The notes under the pieces are model-generated. The model did no database searches and was not told the DNA's origin. It saw only the letters and a list, made by a program, of their open reading frames with translations. From an uncultured Collinsella sp. (GTDB lineage: Bacteria; Actinomycetota; Coriobacteriia; Coriobacteriales; Coriobacteriaceae), in contig UQMK01000022.1 in NCBI GenBank assembly GCA_900542085.1, forward strand, positions 1 to 32,383: a stretch of 32,383 nt of DNA. The letters are read 5' to 3'. Positions 9,051-16,421 of this stretch are shown here, piece after piece (position 1 is the stretch's first letter; each line of letters starts with the position of its first letter). The position numbers and the translations under genes are program-made.

Positions 9051-9587
9051 GTGGGTATGACGGAGTCTTATTTGCAGATCGCCGCAAACAACGAGGAGCT
9101 GGCGCGCGATATTGTCGAGCGCGCGAGTGCCCGTGGTGTGACGGTGTCGACGGCGGAGTCGCTGACGGCGGGCATGATCGCCTCGACGATTGCCGATATC
9201 CCGGGTGCCTCGGCGGTGCTTCGTGGCGGTGCGGTGACCTACTGCGATGAGATCAAACATCGCGTGCTCGGCGTCGAGCAGGAAACGCTCGATCGGTTTA
9301 GCGCCGTGTCGCACCAGACGGCGCGCGAGATGGCCGTTGGCTCGCTGGACCTCTATCAGAGCGATGTGGCCGTGAGCGCAACGGGCTACGCTGGGCCCGG
9401 TGGCGGCACTGAGCAAGACCCCGCCGGTACGTTCTATATTGGGTGGGCGTATCGTGCGGCCGATGGGGGAGCGCCGGTTGTCGAGTCTGCGCGCTGTCAT
9501 TATGAGGGCGATCGGTCGTGCGTTCGTGTCCATGCGGTCGCGGAGGCTTTGGAGCGTATTGTCCGCGTGCTCAATTCTATGGATTAG
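9051..9587 (+). CDS. nicotinamide-nucleotide amidase (CinA C-terminal domain, PncC-like)
   Basis: 178 residues matching only the C-terminal amidase domain of CinA. STAESLTAGMIAS is near the N-terminus and SATGYAGPGGG in the middle. This domain deamidates nicotinamide mononucleotide to nicotinate mononucleotide in NAD salvage. The N-terminal COG1058 domain of full-length CinA (about 410 residues in Bacillus) is absent, and the upstream frame belongs to pgsA, so this is a stand-alone form. GTG 9051 is preferred because TAGG lies about 5 nt upstream; ATG 9057 is an alternative. It is the last gene before the terminator at 9595. Confidence 0.9.
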   Translation: MGMTESYLQIAANNEELARDIVERASARGVTVSTAESLTAGMIASTIADIPGASAVLRGGAVTYCDEIKHRVLGVEQETLDRFSAVSHQTAREMAVGSLDLYQSDVAVSATGYAGPGGGTEQDPAGTFYIGWAYRAADGGAPVVESARCHYEGDRSCVRVHAVAEALERIVRVLNSMD

Positions 9588-9594
9588 ACGTGGT

Positions 9595-9620
9595 TTAAGG
9601 GGCCTTAGGGCCCCTTAATT
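9595..9620 (+). terminator. intrinsic terminator after cinA/pncC
   Basis: A perfect 10-bp stem TTAAGGGGCC (9595-9604) with its complement at 9609-9618 and loop TTAG is followed by TT. It separates the rnj-to-cinA run from recA. The A and T ends make it potentially active on both strands. Confidence 0.75.
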
Positions 9621-9785
9621 GTGGAGATAGGGACCTTTGATGATATTGCCGTTTGGGCTGGTACAAGGCTTAAATTTGTTCGAACACCCGTATTTGTGAT
9701 TGGCGTGGTCAAGCGTTTGGTCGGTGATTGGTCGGCGTTTGGTTGGGTTTTGGAATGGCCGGGTGCATATGATGAATCTGAACGG

Positions 9786-9814
9786 TTGACCACGAACAGC
9801 CGTTCGTTTATTAT
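9786..9814 (+). promoter_or_regulatory. recA promoter
   Basis: A -35 box TTGACC (9786-9791) and a -10 box TATTAT (9809-9814) are separated by exactly 17 bp. The predicted transcript begins near 9821, just before the recA ribosome-binding site. The spacer contains a perfect LexA operator. Confidence 0.85.
9793..9806. promoter_or_regulatory. LexA operator (SOS box) of recA
   Basis: The sequence CGAAC-AGCC-GTTCG is a perfect match to the Gram-positive SOS box CGAAC-N4-GTTCG. It lies wholly within the -35/-10 spacer of the recA promoter, so bound LexA would block RNA polymerase. Confidence 0.9.
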
Positions 9815-9844
9815 CGTTTCAGGTTGTTAAGAGGAGGGCTATTC

Positions 9845-10993
9845 ATGGCCAAGAATTCAGGTCCCGTACGTACCGTTCATGCACGCACGACGGGTAAAGA
9901 GCGCGATGAGATGATCGCCACCACCAAGGCCGAGATTGAGAAGAAGTTCGGCCAGGGCTCTATTATGAGGTATGGCGACGGCGGTCCCGAGCTCGAGGTC
10001 GAGGCTATTCCGACGGGCTCTCTGGCGCTCGATGCCGCCTTGGGTATCGGCGGCGTGCCGCGCGGCCGTATCGTCGAGATTTATGGCCCCGAGTCCTCCG
10101 GTAAGACGACGCTTTCGCTTGAGATTCTTGCAGAGGCACAGGCCATGGGCGGCGTTGTGGCATTTATCGATGCCGAGCACGCGCTTGATCCCACCTATGC
10201 CGCGCGAATCGGCGTCGATATCGATGAGGTCTTGATTTCCCAGCCCGATACGGGCGAGCAGGCGCTCGAGATCGTCGATATGCTTGTGCGCTCCGGTGCC
10301 ATCGACGCCATCGTCGTTGACTCTGTTGCTGCCTTGACTCCGCGTGCCGAGATCGAAGGCGAGATCGGTGACACGACGGTGGGTCTGCAGGCTCGCTTGA
10401 TGAGCCAGGCACTCCGCAAGCTTGCCGGCTCGCTTTCCAAGTCCAACACGACCTGCATCTTCATTAACCAATTGCGCGAGAAGATCGGCGTCATGTTCGG
10501 TAACCCCGAGACCACCACGGGCGGTCGCGCGCTCAAGTTCTTCTCTTCCGTGCGAATCGATATTCGCAAAATCGATACCATCAAGCTCAAGGACGAGGTT
10601 ATCGGCAATCGCGTGCGTGCCAAGGTCGTTAAGAACAAGGTGGCCGCTCCGTTCCGCTCGGCCGAGTTTGACATCATGTACGGCACCGGCATCTCCAAAG
10701 AGGGCTCGATTCTGGATATGGCCGTCGAGTGCGGCATTTGCAAAAAGATGGGGTCCTGGTTTGCCTATGGCGAGGACAAGCTCGGCAATGGTCGCGAGGC
10801 CGCCAAGACGTTCCTGCGCGAGCACCCCGATTGCGCCGACGAGATCGAGCACAAGGTTCGCCTTGCCTGCGGTCTTGAGTATGACGACGATGCTCCCTCT
10901 GAGGTTGAGTTGACCGATCAGCCCGCCCCCGAGGAGTTTGATGAGCTGTACGCCATCGATGGCTCCGCGATGCTCGACGATGACGACGAGTAG
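9845..10993 (+). CDS. recA: recombinase RecA
   Basis: 382 residues. RecA forms ATP-dependent filaments on single-stranded DNA, drives strand exchange and stimulates LexA self-cleavage. Walker A GPESSGKTT is at residues 81-89, followed by the family stretches FIDAEHALDP, VDSVAALTPRAEIEGE and NQLREKIGVMFGNPETTTGG. The C-terminus is acidic. ATG 9845 is chosen over a TTG at 9824 because GAGGAGG (9831-9837) precedes it and the promoter predicts a start of transcription near 9821. recX follows 11 nt after the stop. Confidence 0.98.
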   Translation: MAKNSGPVRTVHARTTGKERDEMIATTKAEIEKKFGQGSIMRYGDGGPELEVEAIPTGSLALDAALGIGGVPRGRIVEIYGPESSGKTTLSLEILAEAQAMGGVVAFIDAEHALDPTYAARIGVDIDEVLISQPDTGEQALEIVDMLVRSGAIDAIVVDSVAALTPRAEIEGEIGDTTVGLQARLMSQALRKLAGSLSKSNTTCIFINQLREKIGVMFGNPETTTGGRALKFFSSVRIDIRKIDTIKLKDEVIGNRVRAKVVKNKVAAPFRSAEFDIMYGTGISKEGSILDMAVECGICKKMGSWFAYGEDKLGNGREAAKTFLREHPDCADEIEHKVRLACGLEYDDDAPSEVELTDQPAPEEFDELYAIDGSAMLDDDDE

Positions 10994-11004
10994 CGGATGC
11001 CGAC

Positions 11005-11697
11005 ATGTCGTATACGGTGACCGAGGCCACGGTCGTCTTTCCCGATAAGAAAGCGGCCTCCTCGTTCTCGAGCGGTTATGCGTTTAAAAAGCCCTGTGCG
11101 CATATCGATTGCGATCTTGAGGGCGGTTACGAACGTTCCATTTGGATTCCCGTGCGCGTGGCGCGCCTGTACGTTAAGAACCGCCCCGATCTTCCCTGTG
11201 ATTGGGATGACTTTCGCGAGGCGGTGCAGCTTATCGAACGCAAATGTGCACTCACCATGGTGACCGAGATGCTTTCGCGCCGCGATCATGCCACGGGCGA
11301 GGTGCGCGATAAGTTGGCGCGCTATGGCTTTCGACAGCCCGCGATCGATTTTGCGGTTGCTCGAGCGACCGAGTATCGGTTTTTGGACGAGAACCGTTTT
11401 TGCTCGTACTTTATCGAAGAGCGCAAACGTCGCGGCTGGGGACAGCGCAAGATCGAGGTTGAGCTCAAGCGTCGTCATGTCGTGCTTGACGATATCCCCG
11501 GGTATCCCGAGGCATATTTTGCCGTGGATGACGACTTGGGCCGCGCTTCGGCCTTGCTCGCTAAACGTCGCGTCCCCGAGGTCCGTGCATTCGAAAAGCT
11601 CGTCAGGTTTTTGATGGGTAAAGGTTTCTCGTATCACATCGCCGCCGATGCCGTTAAGGCACGTCTCGATGCCTTAAGCGAGGAGTGTGCCGTGTAA
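11005..11697 (+). CDS. recX: regulatory protein RecX
   Basis: 230-residue RecX-family protein, which binds RecA filaments and limits or modulates their activity. The tandem three-helix repeats are visible from about residue 75: LSRRDHATGEVRDKLARYGF, then FLDENRFCSYFIEERKRRGWG and KIEVELKRRHV. The first roughly 70 residues look unlike the repeats and may be a lineage-specific N-terminus. It lies 11 nt after recA and must share its SOS-regulated promoter. Confidence 0.9.
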   Translation: MSYTVTEATVVFPDKKAASSFSSGYAFKKPCAHIDCDLEGGYERSIWIPVRVARLYVKNRPDLPCDWDDFREAVQLIERKCALTMVTEMLSRRDHATGEVRDKLARYGFRQPAIDFAVARATEYRFLDENRFCSYFIEERKRRGWGQRKIEVELKRRHVVLDDIPGYPEAYFAVDDDLGRASALLAKRRVPEVRAFEKLVRFLMGKGFSYHIAADAVKARLDALSEECAV

Positions 11698-11702
11698 GCA
11701 TA

Positions 11703-11758
11703 GCACCCGTTACGCCCCTGCCGTTCACCGCTCGATTGGCGCCGTGCCGGGTGCGTTT
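11703..11758 (+). terminator. possible terminator after recX
   Basis: The 7-bp arms GCACCCG (11703-11709) and CGGGTGC (11748-11754) close a large loop and are followed by GTTTATTT. The long loop makes it weak. It abuts the -35 box of the next promoter. Confidence 0.35.
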
Positions 11759-11760
11759 AT

Positions 11761-11789
11761 TTGACAGTTGTTGCGGTTCAACGTAGGAT
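11761..11789 (+). promoter_or_regulatory. rny promoter
   Basis: A consensus -35 box TTGACA (11761-11766), a 17-bp spacer and -10 box TAGGAT (11784-11789) predict a start near 11796. This leaves a leader of about 160 nt before rny. No LexA box is seen here. Confidence 0.7.
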
Positions 11790-11894
11790 AAATACCGTCA
11801 TTTGCTTTGTGATATGTGCTCATCTGTGATGAGTTTGTTTATATGTTTATCTGTATCCGACCCGCATAAGCTGCGCCCATATTACTCAAATGTC

Positions 11895-11930
11895 GCGAGC
11901 CGTTCGTAAGGACGGTTCGCTTTGTTGTGT
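11895..11930 (+). promoter_or_regulatory. leader hairpin with GNRA tetraloop before rny
   Basis: Arms 11895-11905 and 11910-11920 form 11 pairs (two G-U) closed by a GTAA tetraloop, followed by TTTGTTGTGT. It lies between the promoter and the ribosome-binding site of rny, so it could act as an attenuator or a processing site. It could equally be a weak terminator. Confidence 0.55.
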
Positions 11931-11955
11931 AACGAATCCATAAAAAGGAGTGAGC

Positions 11956-13506
11956 ATGCCTATCATTGCAGCGCTCGTTGGCCTCGTTTTGGGTGCCATC
12001 GCCGCCATTGCCTACATGCGCACCGCCAAGCAGGGTAGTCTTCACGAGGCCGACGAAAAGATTCAGTCGGCACACGCGCAGGCAGAGTCCCTGATCGGTG
12101 ATGCAAAGCGTCAGGCCGAGACCCTCAAAAAAGAGGCTCTGCTCGAGGCTAAGGAAGAGATCATCAAGAACAAGCAGGCCGCCGAGGCCGAGGACAAGCA
12201 GCGCAAGAGCGAGATTCGCACGCTCGAAAATCGCGTGATGCAGCGCGAGGAATCACTCGATCGTCGCAACGATGCGCTCGATAAACGCGAGCACCAGCTG
12301 TCCAGCCAGGCCGGTCAGGTCGAGAAGCGCTCTCGCGAGCTTGAGGAGCTCTGCGCCAAGCAGACCTCCGAGCTCGAGCGTATTGCCGACCTTACGCGCG
12401 AGGACGCTCACAAGGAGCTGCTCGACAAGGTCCGCGGCGAGGTTACCCACGAGGCGGCCACCATCATCCGTGAGTCCGAGCAGCAGGTCCGCGCCGAGTG
12501 CCACAAGACCGCCCAGGAGATTCTCTCCCTGGCGATTCAGCGTTGTGCCGCCGACCATACCGCCGAGGTCACCGTCACTTCCGTGCATATTCCCTCCGAT
12601 GACCTCAAGGGTCGCATCATCGGTCGTGAGGGTCGTAACATCCGCACCTTCGAGCAGGTGTCTGGCGTCAACCTCGTGATTGACGACACCCCCGAGACCG
12701 TTGTACTTTCGAGCTTCGATCCGGTCCGTCGTGAGACTGCCCGCGTGGCGCTCGAAAACCTCATTGCCGACGGTCGTATTCACCCCGCCCGCATCGAGGA
12801 GATGTATCACAAGGCCGCCGACTTGGTTCAGCAGCGTGTGCGCGAGGCTGGCGAGCAGGCCGCCTTCGATACCGGTATCCACGATCTGCACCCCGAGATC
12901 GTCAAGACCCTGGGTGCTCTTCGCTACCGCACCTCGTTTGGTCAGAACGTGCTGCAGCACTCGCTTGAGGTCTCCGACCTGTGCGGCGTTATGGCCTCCG
13001 AGCTTGGTCTGGATGTTGTGACCGCTAAGCGCGCCGGTCTTCTGCACGACCTGGGCAAGGCCATCGACCACGACGTTGAGGGACCGCATGCTGTCATTGG
13101 CGCCGAGCTTGCCCGCCGTTATGGCGAGAAGCCCGTTATCGTCCACGCGATCGAAGCCCATCATGCCGATGTCGACCCCAACACGGTGCTCGACGTTCTG
13201 GTCCAGGCTGCCGATGCCGTTTCTGCTTCTCGTCCCGGTGCCCGCCGCGAGTCGGCCGAGAACTACATCAAGCGTCTTGAGAAGCTCGAGGAGATTGCCA
13301 ACTCTCACGACGGCGTCGAGCGTACCTATGCCATGCAGGCCGGTCGCGAGGTTCATGTCATGGTTCAGCCTGACAAGATCTCCGATGCCCAGTCCACGGT
13401 GCTTGCGCACGATATCGCCCATCAGATCGAGGAAGAGATGGAGTATCCCGGTCAGGTTCGCGTTGTCGTGATTCGCGAGAGCCGTGCCGTCGATATTGCT
13501 AAATAA
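11956..13506 (+). CDS. rny: ribonuclease Y
   Basis: 516-residue membrane-anchored endoribonuclease that starts bulk mRNA decay in many Gram-positive bacteria. An N-terminal membrane helix (about 1-22) is followed by a long charged coiled coil (about 25-200). The KH RNA-binding domain carries RIIGREGRNIRTFEQ from about 220, and the HD phosphohydrolase domain has H335 and the HD pair at 364-365 in LLHDLGKAID. Length and order are typical. ATG 11956 is preferred to GTG 11950 because AAAGGAG at 11944-11950 would otherwise overlap the start. With rnj, both main mRNA-decay nucleases lie in one window. Confidence 0.96.
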   Translation: MPIIAALVGLVLGAIAAIAYMRTAKQGSLHEADEKIQSAHAQAESLIGDAKRQAETLKKEALLEAKEEIIKNKQAAEAEDKQRKSEIRTLENRVMQREESLDRRNDALDKREHQLSSQAGQVEKRSRELEELCAKQTSELERIADLTREDAHKELLDKVRGEVTHEAATIIRESEQQVRAECHKTAQEILSLAIQRCAADHTAEVTVTSVHIPSDDLKGRIIGREGRNIRTFEQVSGVNLVIDDTPETVVLSSFDPVRRETARVALENLIADGRIHPARIEEMYHKAADLVQQRVREAGEQAAFDTGIHDLHPEIVKTLGALRYRTSFGQNVLQHSLEVSDLCGVMASELGLDVVTAKRAGLLHDLGKAIDHDVEGPHAVIGAELARRYGEKPVIVHAIEAHHADVDPNTVLDVLVQAADAVSASRPGARRESAENYIKRLEKLEEIANSHDGVERTYAMQAGREVHVMVQPDKISDAQSTVLAHDIAHQIEEEMEYPGQVRVVVIRESRAVDIAK

Positions 13507-13507
13507 C

Positions 13508-14593
13508 ATGAACGACGCGAACGAGCTCATCTCATTTATCGCGTCGATGTCGGGGGAGGGCAACCTTCGCGTCGAGGAAAACCTTGGCGAGGGGTATGTT
13601 CGCCTCCGAGTTTCGGAGGCCGAGCGCCGTCAGGCCAAGCATGACATTCAGCATGTAGAGGACATTGTCATCGAGATGCTGCGCAATGCTCGCGATGCTG
13701 GAGCCGATAAGGTCTATCTTGCCACGACCAAGGAGGAGGGTGTTCGCACCCTCCTCTTCCTGGATAACGGTTCGGGTGTGCCGCAGGATATGCAGGAGCG
13801 TATCTTCGATGCCCGTGTCACTTCCAAGCTCGAGAGCATGAAAATGGACCGTTGGGGTGTTCACGGTCGTGGTATGGCGCTGTTCTCTATCAAGCAGAAC
13901 ACGGATGAGGCGCGCGTTGTTACCTCGGGCGTCGATTTGGGCTCCGCGTTTAAGGTGTGCGTTGCCACCGATCGCTTGGGTGAGCGCGCCGACCAGTCGA
14001 GCTGGCCTCAGGCGGTTAAAGATGAAGACGGCCGCTATGTATGCGCTCGCGGTCCCCACAACATCATTCGCGCGGCCTGTGAGTTTGCCCTTGAGGAGCT
14101 GCGTTGCTGCGATGTGTATCTAGGCTCTCCGTCCGAGATCGCTGCGACCCTGTACGCTCAGGCTTCGAGTCGTCTCGATACGTCGCGCCTGCTCTTTATC
14201 GATGACGAGTGCGAGCTTCCGGTTATCGATCGTTTGGGCCTTGCCTCGGATGCCGAGGACTTTATCCGGATCTGCTCCGGGTTGGGTCTCGAGATGTCCG
14301 AGCGCACTGCCCACCGTATTCTGTTGGGACAGATTAAGCCCGTTCGCGGCGTGACCGCGCGTCTGCTGCGCGAGCGTGATTCCACCTCGCATGCGCCGGC
14401 TCCCGTCGATCTTGCCAAGGACCGTCGAGGTCTTCGCATCGCCAAGGATGATATGGCGCAGTTTTCGCGTGCGGTCGAGCGTGACTTTAACGACCTCGCT
14501 GCCCGGTATTACCTCAATCTGTGCGGCGACCCTAAGATTCGCGTTTCGCGTGATCGCATCACGGTGACGTTCGATCTTGCCAAAGAGGAATAA
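13508..14593 (+). CDS. GHKL-type ATPase, function unknown
   Basis: 361 residues with a histidine-kinase/Hsp90/MutL-like ATP-binding fold. The N box EMLRNARDAGA has its metal-binding Asn at about residue 60. The G1 box DNGSGVP is at 86-92 and the G2 box GVHGRGMAL at about 117-125. There is no kinase dimerisation domain, receiver or membrane helix. The C-terminal half (about 180-361) is not recognisable to me. It begins 1 nt after the rny stop without a clear ribosome-binding site, so translation may depend on rny; an in-frame GTG at 13484 is an alternative start. It sits between rny and spoVS, where Bacillus has ymdB. The ATPase call is firm; the role is unknown. Confidence 0.8.
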   Translation: MNDANELISFIASMSGEGNLRVEENLGEGYVRLRVSEAERRQAKHDIQHVEDIVIEMLRNARDAGADKVYLATTKEEGVRTLLFLDNGSGVPQDMQERIFDARVTSKLESMKMDRWGVHGRGMALFSIKQNTDEARVVTSGVDLGSAFKVCVATDRLGERADQSSWPQAVKDEDGRYVCARGPHNIIRAACEFALEELRCCDVYLGSPSEIAATLYAQASSRLDTSRLLFIDDECELPVIDRLGLASDAEDFIRICSGLGLEMSERTAHRILLGQIKPVRGVTARLLRERDSTSHAPAPVDLAKDRRGLRIAKDDMAQFSRAVERDFNDLAARYYLNLCGDPKIRVSRDRITVTFDLAKEE

Positions 14594-14597
14594 AATC

Positions 14598-14626
14598 TTT
14601 ACCGAGTCCGCTCGGTACGATACAGT
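14598..14626 (+). promoter_or_regulatory. candidate spoVS promoter with operator-like inverted repeat
   Basis: TTTACC (14598-14603) and TACAGT (14621-14626) are 17 bp apart, each matching 4 of 6 consensus bases. A perfect inverted repeat TACCGAG-TCCG-CTCGGTA (14600-14617) overlaps the -35 box and spacer. This suggests a repressor site, or a hairpin ending the rny transcript. Confidence 0.45.
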
Positions 14627-14667
14627 TATTGCAGTTAAAACGTACTTTTAAACGCAGGAGTTTCTTC

Positions 14668-14985
14668 ATGGATTGCCTGAAGGTATCAAGCAAATCATCG
14701 CCCGCGTCCGTTGCCGGCGCCATTGCCGGCATGGTCAAAGATGGCGTCCCCGTCAACATTCAGTGCGTCGGCGCCGGTGCCGTCAACCAGGCCATCAAGG
14801 CCGTTGCCATTGCGCGCGGCTTTCTGATTCCGACCGGCTTTGATGTCTCCTGCGCGCCGGTGTTCTCCGACATCCTCATTAACGGGGAGTCGCGCACGGC
14901 AATTCGTCTCTCTATCTACGTTCACCAGATTAATCGGGCTGCTATGGATAACGTCGTCATGGACGACGTTAAGCCTGTTGCGTAA
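14668..14985 (+). CDS. spoVS: SpoVS-family protein
   Basis: 105 residues. The core (LKVSSKSSPASVAGAIAG, then GAGAVNQAIKAVAIARGFL) is the Alba-like SpoVS fold known from Bacillus spore development. A tail of about 20 residues extends beyond the usual 86-residue length. ATG 14668 is chosen because CAGGAG at 14655-14660 fits it. SpoVS homologues occur in many non-sporulating bacteria, where a nucleic-acid-binding or regulatory role is presumed. No sporulation gene cluster is visible in this window; only this gene and the ftsK/SpoIIIE homologue have sporulation-linked relatives. Confidence 0.9.
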   Translation: MDCLKVSSKSSPASVAGAIAGMVKDGVPVNIQCVGAGAVNQAIKAVAIARGFLIPTGFDVSCAPVFSDILINGESRTAIRLSIYVHQINRAAMDNVVMDDVKPVA

Positions 14986-15050
14986 ACGAGCCATCTGCAC
15001 GCTTGTAGCACCTATGCGCCCCGTCGACACCATCGTTAGGATGTAAGCTC

Positions 15051-16421
15051 ATGGACCAGCGTTCCGTACGCGATATTCTTGCCGGTAAAACCTACTTTAT
15101 CCGCACATTCGGCTGCCAGATGAATCAGCACGACTCCGAGCGCGTGAGTGGCTTGCTCGATTCGTATGGCTGTCTTATGGCGCTCGATCCCGAGCATGCC
15201 GATATTGTCGTGTTCATGACGTGCTGTGTGCGCGAGGCTGCCGATACTCGCCTCTATGGTCAGTGCAATTCCTGCAAGAGCCTGCCTCCTTCGCCTTCGG
15301 GTAAGCGTGTGGTCGCCGTGGGCGGCTGCATCGCCCAGCGCGATGGCGAGGGCTTGCTCACCAACGTCGATAACGTCAACGTCATTTTCGGCACCCATTC
15401 CATTGCTCACGTGGCCGAGCTTATCGCCGAGGCGTTTTTGGATGGCAAGCGCCATATCCGTACGAATGAGCATGAGGATACCGACGCCATGAGTATGCCG
15501 TGGCATCGCGAGACGCAGTATCACGCCTGGGTGCCTATCATGACGGGCTGCAACAACTTCTGCACGTACTGCATCGTGCCGTACGTCCGTGGTCGTGAGA
15601 AGAGTCGTCCCTTCGAGGAGATTGTCGACGAGGTTACCGGGCTTGTGCGTCAGGGCGTGCGCGAGATTACGCTGCTGGGCCAAAACGTTAACTCCTACGG
15701 TCGCGATCTCTTTGGCAAGCCGCGTTTTGCCGATCTGCTGCGCGCTGTGGGCGATACGGGTGTCGAGCGTATCTTCTTTACCTCTTCGCATCCCAAAGAT
15801 CTGCTGCCCGAGACCATCGATGCTATGGCCGAGACGCCTGCCGTCATGCCGCAGCTTCACTTGGCCGTTCAGTCGGGTTCCACGCGCATCCTTAAAGAGA
15901 TGAATCGTCGGTACACGCGCGAGGATTATCTGGGCCTGGTCGATCGTATTCGTAACCGTATGCCCGATATTGCGCTTTCGACCGACATCATCGTGGGCTT
16001 CCCTGGTGAGACCGAGGAAGACTTTGAGCAGACGCTCTCGCTTGCCGAGACGGTGCGCTATGCCCAAGCCTACACGTTTATTTACTCCAAGCGCTCCGGT
16101 ACCCCGGCCGCCGAGATTTATGATCCCACCCCGCATGAGGTTATCCTTGAGCGCTTTAACCGTCTGGTCAAGGTTATCGAGACGACGGCACACGAGTTTA
16201 ACCAGGGCGAGCTTCACACTGTGGTGCCTGCGCTCATTGAGGGCACGAGCAAGAAGAACGACGCTGTCCTTCTGGGCAAGAGCCCTAAGAACCAGACGGT
16301 GCATGCGCCGATTCCTGCTGGCTATAGCATCGATCAGCTTATCGGCAAGATCGTCGATGTTGATATTGATGTCGCCAAGACGTGGTATCTGTCTGGCTCC
16401 GTCGTGGGCGAGCCTCGCTAA
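15051..16421 (+). CDS. miaB: tRNA-2-methylthio-N6-dimethylallyladenosine synthase MiaB
   Basis: 456-residue radical-SAM methylthiotransferase that converts i6A37 to ms2i6A37 in tRNA. Cys of the N-terminal cluster domain is in TFGCQMNQHDSER near residue 22, with further cysteines near 57 (MTCCVREAAD) and 93. The radical-SAM cysteines are C167, C171 and C174. A TRAM domain ends the protein. GCQMNxxDSE distinguishes it from RimO. The substrate is made by MiaA, encoded next with a 1-nt overlap (TAATG), so two successive steps are coupled. Confidence 0.96.
   Translation: MDQRSVRDILAGKTYFIRTFGCQMNQHDSERVSGLLDSYGCLMALDPEHADIVVFMTCCVREAADTRLYGQCNSCKSLPPSPSGKRVVAVGGCIAQRDGEGLLTNVDNVNVIFGTHSIAHVAELIAEAFLDGKRHIRTNEHEDTDAMSMPWHRETQYHAWVPIMTGCNNFCTYCIVPYVRGREKSRPFEEIVDEVTGLVRQGVREITLLGQNVNSYGRDLFGKPRFADLLRAVGDTGVERIFFTSSHPKDLLPETIDAMAETPAVMPQLHLAVQSGSTRILKEMNRRYTREDYLGLVDRIRNRMPDIALSTDIIVGFPGETEEDFEQTLSLAETVRYAQAYTFIYSKRSGTPAAEIYDPTPHEVILERFNRLVKVIETTAHEFNQGELHTVVPALIEGTSKKNDAVLLGKSPKNQTVHAPIPAGYSIDQLIGKIVDVDIDVAKTWYLSGSVVGEPR

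Noticed and set aside
9680..9691. Second LexA-like site GTTCGAAC upstream of recA
   Set aside because: CGAAC is present but the right half matches GTTCG at only 2 of 5 bases, and the site is about 100 bp from the promoter.
9621..9830. Small + strand open frame between the cinA terminator and recA
   Set aside because: It begins inside the terminator tail, spans the recA promoter and LexA operator, and has no recognisable protein pattern or ribosome-binding site.
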